Shown: positions 12,601 to 23,000 of the stretch, piece by piece
How the letters are laid out: each line of letters begins with the position of its first letter
Numbering within the stretch: position 1 is the stretch's first letter
Origin: Anthonomus grandis grandis
Lineage: Eukaryota > Arthropoda > Insecta > Coleoptera > Curculionidae
NCBI RefSeq assembly: GCF_022605725.1
Contig: NC_065553.1
Location: forward strand, 4,216,001-4,280,000
DNA: 64,000 nucleotides
Reading direction: 5' to 3'
Notes under the pieces: generated by a model
What the model saw: only the letters and a program-made list of their open reading frames with translations
Told to the model about the DNA's origin: nothing
Database searches by the model: none
Translations under genes and position numbers: made by a program

Positions 12601-12869
12601 CTATCTTTAAAAATTATTTTATTTCCCTGGAAAATGCGGAAAAGTTACCCTAACTGCCCGGAAAAAAATATTCCGAACAGTGACTTCACCTGCCTGAAAG
12701 AAATGAAAAATTGTTCTCGAACTGTGTTAAAAATAATTTCAACTGCCTGGAATATTTGAAAAAATTATCCCGCCTGTCTGAAAAGTATTGCCGTTTTGCA
12801 TTGCAGTATTAAATTTTGCAAAGGTTTGAAAATTGACACCACTTGTCTAAGAAAATAACCAGTTAAAGT

Positions 12870-14100
12870 CACTTTTCAAACCCTTTTAGGATATTTAAAT
12901 AATTCTTGAGTATTTTAAATTTTTGGAATACTTTTTTCAGGCAATTGAGGAAATTTTTTCACATTTTACAGGTAGTTGAAATAATTTTTAAAATCGTTTC
13001 AAGCTTTCGGAATCATTTTTCCACTCATTTGGGATCATTACACATCATTAGGCATTTAAGGCATTTCTTAAGGCAATTAAGGTAATTTTTCAAACATTTA
13101 TAGGCAATTTAAAAAAAATTGAAGTGTTTCAAGCTTCCGGAATAATTTTCCCTATCCTTTGGTAAAATTTTAAAAGCAATGAAAAGAATTTCTTCTGCGT
13201 TTTTCATCCAAATAAAATATTTTTTTTTAATGTTTCAACTTCTCTAATACATAGTCAGGCAGGATCATTTTACAGGCAATTGAAGTATTTTTTTTGACAG
13301 ATGTAGAATAATTTTTATATCTTCCAGACACTTTTCAAAATCTTTTCAGTCAATTCAGATATTTTTTAAAGTGTTTCAAAATTTATTTTAAACCTTATAA
13401 GTATTTCAAAAATATTTTTTTTTTAAATTTTTAAGGGTTTAGTTGGATAAATGGTCATAAAAAAATCCAAGCTTCTCAAATTTTTTTCTTTAGTTGCCTT
13501 AAAATTAAAGAAAAAAAATAAATTGTGTATAATGGACAATTAAAGAAAAAAATTTGAGAAGCTTGGAATTTTTTTGACCATTTATCCAACTAAACCCTTA
13601 AAAATTAAAAAAATTGGACTGGGTCACTAAAACAACACACAAAATACTTTTTTTTCATTACTTTTGAAGAATTTTACAATTCCAGATAGTTCAGATAATT
13701 TTGTTTACAACTTCATATTTTTTCCAGTTAGTTGAGATCGTCTTAGCAATGTTTCTAGACAGTTAAAATAATTTTCCGGTACTAAAATAATTTTTAATTT
13801 CTTCCAGGGAATTGAGTTTACTTTTCAAACTGTTTTAGGCAATACAGATAATTTTTCAAGTTTCAAGTTTTTGGAATACTTTTTTCAAGCAATTGAAATA
13901 ATCTTGTGTTTCAAAATTAATAAACTCGGAATAGTATTTTTATGTCAGTTGGGGTCATTTTTCCAGGCAATTACGCTAAATGTTCTTGGAATAATTTTTT
14001 ATTTCTTTCAGGCAGTTGAGTTAAATTTTAAAATTTTTCCAGGCAATTTCAGACAGTCAGGGGTCACTTTTCCAGGCAAATAAATGTAAAAAGTTTCTCT
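12870..14100 (+). repeat. Degenerate minisatellite (CCAGGCAATTGAAATAATTTTT-like units)
   Basis: Units of roughly 30-60 bp repeat, each with a (C/T)CAGGCA(A/G)TT(G/T)A-like core followed by a T-rich stretch and AATTTTT. Examples are near 12958, 13263, 13728, 13805, 13965, 14010, 14040 and 14070. Related units occur in the opposite orientation at about 12600-12770, near 10790-10870, and again at 14400-14470. Open frames here are artefacts of the repeat. Confidence 0.65.
13417..13616. repeat. Foldback element, ~70-80 bp arms
   Basis: The segment at about 13417-13496 and the reverse complement of about 13537-13616 are nearly identical, separated by about 40 bases. The arms contain GGGTTTAGTTGGATAAATGG and CCAAGCTTCTCAAA. 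It interrupts the minisatellite and resembles a small non-autonomous foldback or MITE. No coding capacity. Confidence 0.85.
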
Positions 14101-14571
14101 TTACGAGGTTTATTTATAAATTTGTTAGCGGTTTTCCTTTTAAGTTGTTAGCTTTCTTGGCGCGTTTCTTAAATTTTTTTATTGTTCTTATACTCAATTT
14201 AGTTTTTTTTTACGTATTTTTAACAGCTTTAATAGACAATTTGAAAGCTACGTCAAAATGTCTTCAGGATTTCTCTATATTAATGTTCAGTCGTCAGTAA
14301 ATAGCACTAGTTTGGATTGAGGTATAATAATTTGCTTCTCCCTTAGCATCACTGTTATTATTAATCTTACTGTTGTCATATATCATAATAATAATAAAGA
14401 ATTTCGGAGGAATCATTTTTCCAGTCAGTTCGGTTCAGTTTTCCAATTTTTCCTGGCGGTTAGAATAGTTTTTCCAAAAGTTCTTGAATGATTTTTGTCA
14501 GATAGGGATATTCTCCTTCCTTTGTTTTTACTACCGTACTTTTTTGTATTTTTTAAACTCTTAAATCTTAA
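14101..14571. other. Spacer before the Penelope-like element
   Basis: T-rich non-coding sequence with a few more minisatellite cores at 14405-14500. No 5' part of the Penelope-like element can be read here, so that element is 5'-truncated at about 14570. Confidence 0.45.
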
Positions 14572-15449
14572 CATCCTAACATAGCTTTTACCTTAGAAAA
14601 AGAAAAAGACGGTAAGCTTCCTTTTTTAGACCTTTTGCTGACTAGAGAAAACAACAAAATCACCTTTGATATTTATAGAAAACCTTCCTCGACGGACAAC
14701 ATTATCCAGTTTGATTCTAATTCCCCGTATTCTCATAAATTTGCTGCATTCAACTCCTTTTTCTACCGGTTGTTTAAAATACCATTATCAGCAAGCGCCT
14801 TTCAAAAAGAGTTAGCTACAATTAAACAGATTGCAGTAAATAATGGGTTTCCATTAAGTATAATTAATAAAATTTATTTGAAATTTCATAACAAATACAA
14901 GCTCTCCTATAATTTAATGTATAACACCAGCATTAAAAATTCTAGATTTCATTGCCTCACTTATTTTGATAGCATCTCCTCCCGATTGGCTAAATTGTTT
15001 AAAAACTATAATTTACAGATAGCATTCAAAACTTTCAACACAATATTATTTAAGGAGCTCGTAAACATTAAAGATAAAAGAGAACACTTAACCCAATCGG
15101 GAGTTTACTCACTTAACTGCGGGGACTGTAATGCCGTTTACATTGGTCAGTCTGGAAGGAAAATAATAACGAGAGTGCAGGAACACTTAATAGAATATAA
15201 TAAACAAAAAGATACCGAAATCACCGAGACTAAATTGGCTTTTGCAAGCCATTTATTGTCCGCAAAACACTTTCCTTCCATCATGGAAAATCTGAGTGCC
15301 CCAAGGGAAAGAAGCTTGACTTATTAGAGAAGATGGAGATCACAAGGGCAAAAAGGAGTCCTGTACTGTCTTTTTTGAATGATGTTTTTACCTTTGAATC
15401 GCATTTTATTTTTAACAGTATTTATCACGACCTGGATAGCAGTTCGTAG
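14572..15449 (+). pseudogene. Penelope-like element: RT C-terminus plus GIY-YIG endonuclease
   Basis: The frame opens at about 14572 and reads AFTLEKEKDGKLPFLDLLLT then FDIYRKPSSTDN, the C-terminal end of a Penelope-type reverse transcriptase. A linker of about 150 residues follows, then GVYSLNCGDCNAVYIGQSGR, which is the GIY-YIG nuclease start with a CxxC in between, and a downstream Arg in KIITRVQEH. The frame ends at 15327. A single-base shift near 15300 lets the family's end continue as KLDLLEKMEITRA to a TAG at 15447. Penelope-like elements insert via target-primed copying with this nuclease. Most of the RT is missing, so the copy is dead, though the nuclease module is nearly intact. Confidence 0.88.
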
Positions 15450-15469
15450 GCAAGCGCTTGCCTACGAAC
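15442..15469. repeat. Perfect 28-bp palindrome at the end of the Penelope-like ORF
   Basis: Positions 15442-15469 are exactly self-complementary (half-site GTTCGTAGGCAAGC). The palindrome overlaps the last codons and TAG of the shifted Penelope-like frame. A tRNA B-box-like string GTTCAATTCTCGACC follows at 15484-15498, suggesting a tRNA-derived piece, but the region does not fold into a full cloverleaf by eye. Confidence 0.9.
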
Positions 15470-15764
15470 CCGATGGTCACTAGTTCAATTCTCGACCAAT
15501 GCATATTTCACTCTTTATTTTTTTTTTTTTGCTTTATTTTCGTTCAACTTAACCTCATTCTGCTTGTTTTGTTTACTTTTATTTTATTTAGTTTTGAAAC
15601 CGGATTTAATGTGAACGTCAGCAATATTTTTTTTATGTATTTATTTTTGTTTTAACTTAAATGTTTGTGGTGTTAAACGAATAGCTTTACCGGTAAGTCG
15701 TATCTCAACATTGTAATTCGTGTGTCTATGCATTGTTGTTTTTTATACTAGGGTTGCTTTCTAC

Positions 15765-15816
15765 TTTTAGATCTGATGATGCCTTAGGGCGAAACACCTG
15801 TAATAGTTTTTTAAAA
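15765..15816 (+). ncRNA. Hammerhead-ribozyme-like motif 3' of the Penelope-like element
   Basis: Core CTGATGA lies at 15773-15779, then an extra T, stem II GCC/GGC (15781-15783 with 15788-15790, loop TTAG), GAAA at 15791-15794, a 2-bp stem III (AC with GT) around a four-base loop, and the cleavage-site triplet GTA at 15800-15802. Short stem I pairing (AT with AT, then TTTT with AAAA) is possible. Minimal hammerheads with tiny stem III are known from Penelope-like elements. The extra T before stem II departs from the textbook core. Confidence 0.55.
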
Positions 15817-15829
15817 AATAACCATTGAC

Positions 15830-16829
15830 TTTGTGTTATCACAATCTTTGCTGAACTTGGATAAAAAAGTGGTATAATTTCATTAAAAATTCTTACTCAT
15901 TCCAGCACGTATTAAAAAATTTTCTATATTCCAAAAACCATATCCTCTTCTGATACCCACGACGATATATATCAGTAACACACATATTGAAGATTTATCT
16001 ATTAATACTTGAATCTCCTTGAAATTACATTTTTGAAGAATCTTTCATTATGAAACTCGTCTAAAGATAATGGATAATGTCGTCTCAAGGTCTCAAGAAA
16101 AAAAAACCAGTTGATCGTCATAATTCACCATCATTAATCACACTACTAATCCAACTTTTGCAATTAAATTAGGCCTAACATCTAATAACTTTAAGAGCGA
16201 ACCGCTAAATTAATTTCTTACACAAGAAATGTGGTGACAAGTACGAGGGAGTCTTGAAATCTCGACCGCGCTAATGACATCATCAATCTTACACAGGCTT
16301 TTAGGGCAAAGGTGCGGTAAGTGGTGAAATTTTGAATCTTCAACAGGGGATTCTTGGGAAATAGTTTTAAGGTTTAATAAGTAACCAACTCCCGTAAAAT
16401 TTGTCTGAGCTGCTATTTTAGAGAAATCCTTTTAGGTGTAACAAGAATAAAACCTCTCTGACTTTAACTTAATTCGGATTTAATATTCCGCTCGTCTACC
16501 AATGAGACTTAATTTAACGAATCCGGGAAATTTTAAAATAAACTCAAGGAGCCGTTTCGCCCATTCGTGCCTTGTTAATTTTTCAGATTTGCATTTTTTC
16601 TTTGGCATTTTTCTCGTCTTACTTTTCTCCCTTTCGAATCCTAAATGGTGCTTGAAACGGCCGCAGTTGATATTCTTGTCTGATGCGGGATTTTCTTAAA
16701 TTTTTCAGCCGCTTTGCGCCTTTTTTATTATTCGTTCTTTCATCGCGGATTGAATTAAAAAGAAACAACCATTACAGAATAAGTAAATCAATGTTATCAG
16801 TGCATAATTGTCTTTTATTTTTATTCCAG
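15830..16829. other. Region upstream of the first visible kinase exon
   Basis: Contains no readable gene or transposon. Since exon A starts within a codon after a good 3' splice site, at least the part next to 16829 is intron. No start codon or promoter can be placed here with confidence. Confidence 0.5.
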
Positions 16830-17029
16830 AATGGAACAACGTGTCAGGACACGACAGGGTTAAGCGTCAATTGTCAGTGTCGAGTGACAGCAAGTTATTG
16901 GATGACGACATCCGAGAGGAGACGAAAGTGATCCTAAGGCCGCGAAAACCGCCGAGACCCAAGTCGGAGGTGCTGCTCAACCAACAAGCCGGTGATAGTC
17001 GAAGGACGAAGAGGTACTCGGCCTTTGGG
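16830..17029 (+). CDS. Eip63E: Eip63E coding exon A: N-terminal linker
   Basis: The acceptor ...ttattccag lies just before 16830 and the donor gtaagt starts at 17030. The exon enters in phase 1 and leaves in phase 0. It encodes 66 whole codons containing VSGHDRVKRQLSVSSDSK, a proline/arginine stretch (LRPRKPPRPKSE) and a final RRTKRYSAFG that joins GDSPFG in the next exon. The Ser-rich basic linker resembles the regulatory N-terminal part of PFTAIRE kinases. The ATG at 16831 is out of frame and stops after about ten codons, so it is not the start. Confidence 0.9.
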
Positions 17030-20000
17030 GTAAGTTCTGCTGGATAGTCATTTTATCTATCATCATTATCAATATCCGTAAGTACAGACTTCTGAATCTG
17101 AGAGGTCTCAACTTCAGGCACTTTATGTCAGTTGATTCGACAGGTATTCAAAAAGTAAGTTTCCCGAGTTCTTTTCTACTCCCGTTTTCATTTCTCCCAG
17201 ACACCATCTAACGGACTTGAGCTGAATATAGTTTCAGTTCAGGCCAATAAGAGAGGGAAGTGGTTTTGGTGGCCAAGAATACTTTTTTCAGTAGTACGAG
17301 GTCGACAATCATGGAGCTACCAGTACAAAACGGCAATCAGATTCACAGTGAATTGGTTACTATTTATGGTAAAAGCTGAGGTATTGTGCAGATGATGTAA
17401 AGATGGCGCACACATTTTCTTGAGAAATGGGTAGAATTGCATGATAAGCAGGACGCCCAAAAAGCACCATTACGGACGCTGCTATTGCAGTGATCGAAAA
17501 AATTATTTAAGAGGGCAGACGACAGCCTATTGATAATATTTTGGAAATGATGCCTTCTGAACGTGGAATTCACCGAAGTTCAATCCACATATAGTATTAT
17601 CGGAAAAGCTTGGTTACAATAAAGTTTGTGCAAGATAGATGTGGTAAAAATGAAGGACTTTTGAAACTAATTAATAACTGTGGGATATGCTTTGTTTTGC
17701 ACGAAGATCGTTAAATATTTGTCTTCTAAAAGATTAAAGGGAAGTAATTTTTATAATATTTTGTCGTATCTTGTTTCATATACAGATTTGCTAAGGAAAT
17801 GACTGTTCAAAGTGATGGACGTAGTATCTTGGCATTGTTAGTCTTGAAGGTTCAAATGGTTTACGTCCGTCCTAAAGCTTATTTTCTTATACAGGTATAT
17901 CGGTAACTTTTTATTAATAACTTTAAAAAATAAGACCATAGAGGGTAAACGCCGTCGGTTATGCATATTAAGCCAATTGGTGGATTTCAAAGTATGACTT
18001 ATATGGTCGTCTTTACGTACTCCGTGTATAAATATGAAACAGGAATTTTGTAACGTCTGGATTCTACGCATGTCTGACTTTTTTACAAGGACTATAGATT
18101 ATATCGCAATAGTTTCATTGCGACAGAACATAACTTTCACAAAGTAGTACTTTAAGACTTTTCGAAAGAGATCCGTCGTTGATATGCTCAGTAAAACGGA
18201 ACTCCTGGTCTACCACTAGTCCCAAGGTTGTCCCTCTAATTTGGTTGAAAACGGGTATCAGTTCAGAGTTTAATAATATTTCATTTTTGTACGATCGTTC
18301 AAATTCCTTCCTACGATTTTTTTGGCCCAAATACTTGATGCCTTCCGTTTTGACCAATGTTTTCTCGATATTTCGTGGACATTTTTCAGATCATAATTAA
18401 AAGCGACTGCAGCTTGTTCCGAATCATCTGAGTCAAAAATAATGTAGGATTGCGTATCGCCGCAATAATAGTGATGTTAGCTGGATAAGAAAGCAGTAGG
18501 GAACTGGAATACATAGAGGGATTAGAGCAAAGGTCCCTGAATTGAGCTCTGATCAACGCCTGACTAAATAGGTAAGGAGCCTGATGTTACCCTGTAAGAG
18601 ACAGGTTGCGTTCTACCACACAACATATTGGAAATTAAGCCCTTTGCGCTTTCAGAGCACCCCAAGAACCCTAAGACAGATAATAACAACTCATGATTGA
18701 AAGTATCGAAAGCCTTGGAGTAATCTAAAAGCGTTAATGCTGTTAAATTGTTTTGATCGGTGGCAGAAATTATATCACCGACAATTTTTGTTAATGCGGC
18801 AGCACAGCTGTGATCTAATCTAAAAGCAGATTGATGGACTGGCAATAAGGTGTATTTTTTAACATGGTCTTGTATCTGAATTTCAATACCCTTTGCCAGT
18901 ACCTTAGAAAGTGCAGGAATAAGACTTACAGGCCTTAGTTGGTTTATATTCTCTGCATTAGATATCTTTGTTATAGGAATTACTGTGGCTTGCTTCCAAA
19001 CTAAAGGAAAAACAGAGTTGATAATAAAAAAGGAAGACATAACTCAAGTGTTGATTTATTGACACCATCTAACCCTAGCGCATTGGTGGTCTTAATTTTA
19101 AGAATTTCATTCTCAGAGACAAGTAAAAAAGAGATGAGTTTTAAAATTTATCTTGGTATTATTTGGTACTATTTCAATAAAATGTTTGTAAACTGTACAT
19201 TATTTAATTTTTCAGGTAAAATGGAATTTGTTTGATTTACAATATTCATTTTCTTTATCGAAGTCCATAAATTCTTAACAGTTTTTGCTTCTTGCATAGT
19301 GAAAAAAGCTTTTTTTTCCCTTTTCAATTGTGGTGGACCAGATTGGCTTTAATAGTAACAGTTTATAGTATGAGCCAAGGAGCATACGGTTTATTTATAC
19401 GATAGGAATGATACGGTGCTTGAATATCTAAGAGAGAATGAATACCCTCATTTTGCTTTCAATATTCAATGCTTTACAAATTAATTTTGCCTTCAATATT
19501 GTCAATGTCATAAATATTTTGCAATGGGATAGATCTCAATTTTTGCTTAAATTGATTTATATTCAAATTTTTGAAATCCCGTGAATTTTTGAAAATTGGT
19601 TCTTTTCGCGAGCTACGAAATTTAGTCAAGCATTGTACAAGTTCGTCATCACTTGTTGATCTTATAGAATTTTCATTTGTCGTGAGTATATAGTCTATAA
19701 GTTTCTTTGACGTTTCTATTATTCTGGTTAGCACCTTGATAAGTTGTGTTAAACCCAGACCTTGAAAAATCTTAGTGGCCATTTTGGTACCAGTCTTTTT
19801 AAAAATAAGCCAATCAGTTATTGAGAAAAGTCTTGTAAGAATAATTTGGTGGGTTATATCAAGGCAGAATTAAGCTTTTGAACTTGTCAAAATCTACTAC
19901 TAGTGAAGAGATATTTAATTGTGGTATTTTTAGTTTTTTTGTATCTTCATTTTAATAAGGTCTATAGAAAAAAATGTTCAAAACGTGAAATTTAAAAGAA

Positions 20001-23000
20001 AACACGCATTCAAGAGAATATTCAAACATATTAAGAAAAGCTGTAAAACTGAGGAAACCAGTGCTTTTGTAAAAAGTATCAGAATTTATGTATAAAAGAA
20101 CTAGTATAAAAAATATTAAGAAGAAGTAGTTAAAACAGCCTAATCTAAAAAAAGTTTATATCCGAATATCGGATATAAAATATCCAAAAAAGACAATAAA
20201 TAAAACCTCTTCTTTTTGGTGACCTTTTTGCCTGAAGTGGACGTAAAACTAGTTCTTCCTATCGCAGGTCTTGCAAAAACTCTTGGTGTCGTCTTATTTT
20301 TATCGGTTTTAAGTTTTGCCGATTTTTCTATAGGCTCCGATGGGCTTGCTATTGATGTTAGTACAACTCCTCCGTGGCGATGCTTGATAAAGAATACTCC
20401 TTCAACCTGTCTCGACTATAGAGTAGTCGGCTGTAGAGTATGCACCATCTACCACCAGTTGATTTTTAACTATTTAGGCGAATTGTTTTCTTTTTGCAAT
20501 CTTGCAGTATTTGTACACAATTTTTTGGTCAAAAATGGGGAGTGAGATCGGGTGAGATACTAATACCGGATCCCTTTGGCTCGATCAGTCTTTTTAGAAT
20601 CTGCAGCTTAAGTAAAAATTTGACAAATCTAGCAATGACTCTTTTTTTTGTCCAACTCGATAGAAGTTGTCAATATCCTGGGGTACTACGTCAACACCCA
20701 AAGAGTCCGTAAATAGTTTCAAAATATGTTGTAGCATGTCTTCAGATACTTCGTTCAACCCAAAGATAATAATTTGATTTTCCTTGCCAGTTTTTTCGAG
20801 GTATTATATTTAATGCGGATAAATATTGTGAAGTGCTAAAGAAACTTAAAAATGGCATTAAACGAAAACGCCCTGGAAAATTGTCAAAAAAGGTATCGCT
20901 TTTTCATTCAAAAAATGTAACGCTCTGCCTCATTCTGCGAAAAAAACACACAAACTTTACTACAGAAGCTCAAGTGGGCGATTTTCGACCACCCACCTTA
21001 CTCTCCAGACCTGGCATCAAGTGACTATTTCTTTTTCTCAAAGTTAAAAGAAAGCTTGGGTGGCCAGCACTTCTCGTAAACTCGTTAAATCGTGGATCCA
21101 AAAAAAGGTTTGTTTACGCTTGCAAATAGATACAAAGTGTAGTACAAACAAAGTGTAGTTTTCGTATATATTAGGTGTTCTTCAGGCCAATAGGCAGAAA
21201 TAGTTAAGGCCTTTCATTGTAAATCGTAAAACGGCACATTGAAAAAACTGATGTTCATTTAGGGTATATTATCGGAATTTTAGCTGCTCCAGGCATTTTG
21301 CGTAATTTTTTTGGTCTTCTAGAGATTTCAGATTACTTTTTCTTGGTTTTCAAGTTTTTTGTTCTATTTCTTATGTTTTCAAACAATTTTGGGTAATTTT
21401 ATTTCTTCCCAATTGACTTAGCAATTGACGTCATTTGTTATGTCTTCTGAGGATTACAGATTTTTTTGTTCAAGTAATTTTACTTTTTCCAGGTCTCTGA
21501 CGTAATTTTTGATGTCTTCTAGGGACTCTAGGAAATTTTTCTTCATTTTTTTTTCAGGCTTTGTGTTTTATTTTGTATATTTTTAAGGAATTTAAGGTTA
21601 TTGTAGGTCTTCTAGCAACTTCAGAATTTTTTTAAATGGTTTTCAGGAATTTTGTTATATTTTCAAGTAATTTTAGGCAATTTTAGATACTCCAGGTATT
21701 TGACGTAATTTTTTTGTCTTCCAGATATTTCAAATAATTTTTTATTTCTTTATAATAATTAGTTTTCAGGCTTTTGTCGTTTATTTTTGGGTTAGTTTTA
21801 TTTTGGAGAATGAAAACAAATATTAATTTTATTTTTGGTATTTGAGGTCCAGAGATTTTTTATGATTTCAAGGGATATCAGATCATTTTTGACACTCTTT
21901 CTAAATTGGCTGTGTGTGCTCATGATTTGAATTCTCCGCACTCATCTTTCTGATAGCCAGAGACAGAACAGTAGTTCAAGTATGTTCAACAAAAACAACC
22001 AACTCTTTCTGAGGTGATACTTCTGTATTGTAATAACTCAACAGTCTTTTGAGCAATTACGTAACTTGAGTAACAGATACTAAATTGATAATCCCAAGAA
22101 AAAAGCAGGGAAACAGGGGAACAAACTTTACACGAACGCATAAAATCAAAGCGAATTTTGAAGTTATAAGTAGGAAGTATATCGCTCAACTGTTCTACAT
22201 TTCTATAGTTTTCCGAATTCAGCCCTAAACAGTTTTTCAGCTCTTGTAATATATAAAATATTCAATTATTTTTTAGTTTCTCAGTTGGCAGCTATTTTAT
22301 TCAATTTAAGTGAAAGATAATTATAAAATAAAATTAATTAAAATTCCAACAGAAATAATTAAGAAAAAATGTATCTGAACAACTCAGTTGTACGCATACT
22401 AAATTAGGTTCTAAGGTTTTTTAACCATGAGATTCGTCTTCTACCTACACTTCGTTTTCCTAGTACTTTTTTTGCAAGATACTCTGCAATAAGTTAAATC
22501 TGTTTTAATTTCTCATTACGTGTCCGAAATATTGGAGCTCCTTTTCTTGCTCATTCTGCTGAGAACCTCGATATTTGTTTTGTTGTTTGTTCATGGTATT
22601 TCAAATATTATACGATATAACCATAACTCGCCATGCTTCCAATTTCTTCATTGTGGCTTCAGTAGGTGTGTCTGCTTCTATCCAGAGAAGACGTAACAGC
22701 GCGGTCTTATATTGGTGTGCAATGTGATGGGTTGTGAACATATATTTATGTTGCTGAATGCAGTCCTGGCCTTTTTAATTCTCCTTTGTATTTCCCACGA
22801 ATGATCACATTGCTCGTTAACCAGAGAGTTCCGAGATAAGTAATACTGCTCACTCATTATATCGGTTTTAGTTGTTATAAGCTGACAGTTATTAATGTTG
22901 TCTTTGCTGCCCTTGCGATATTCCTGTGTGAATATGTGTATTCTAACTTCTCTGAATATGTATTCTGAATAAATATTAAACAATAATGGGAAGAGGATGT

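Larger units (their letters stand above)
10687..12860. repeat. Large inverted-repeat structure with ~95-bp arms
   Basis: The segment 10687-10788 reappears as its reverse complement at 12768-12860 with about 90% identity by eye. The left arm carries an extra 10-base duplication at 10741-10752. Both arms contain the block TGTCAATTTTCAAACCTTTG followed by CAAAATTTAATACT. The 2.17-kb interval contains a LINE relic. Minisatellite sequence adjoins the inner side of both arms and the outer side of the right one. It could be a foldback element or an inverted duplication of minisatellite edges. Confidence 0.7.

Noticed and set aside
12870..14100. Short open frames such as 13871-14080 as genes.
   Set aside because: They translate minisatellite units and have no independent support.
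15430..15500. A functional tRNA gene overlapping the palindrome after the Penelope-like ORF.
   Set aside because: A B-box-like string is present, but the acceptor and D-arm pairing of a cloverleaf cannot be made by eye.
16831..16863. ATG at 16831 as the start codon of the kinase.
   Set aside because: Its frame stops within about ten codons and differs from the frame that joins to the kinase domain.
20216..20545. 109-codon plus-strand frame as a secreted or membrane protein.
   Set aside because: The opposite strand adjoining it reads as LINE ORF1 RNA-binding sequence, so the plus frame is more likely its shadow.
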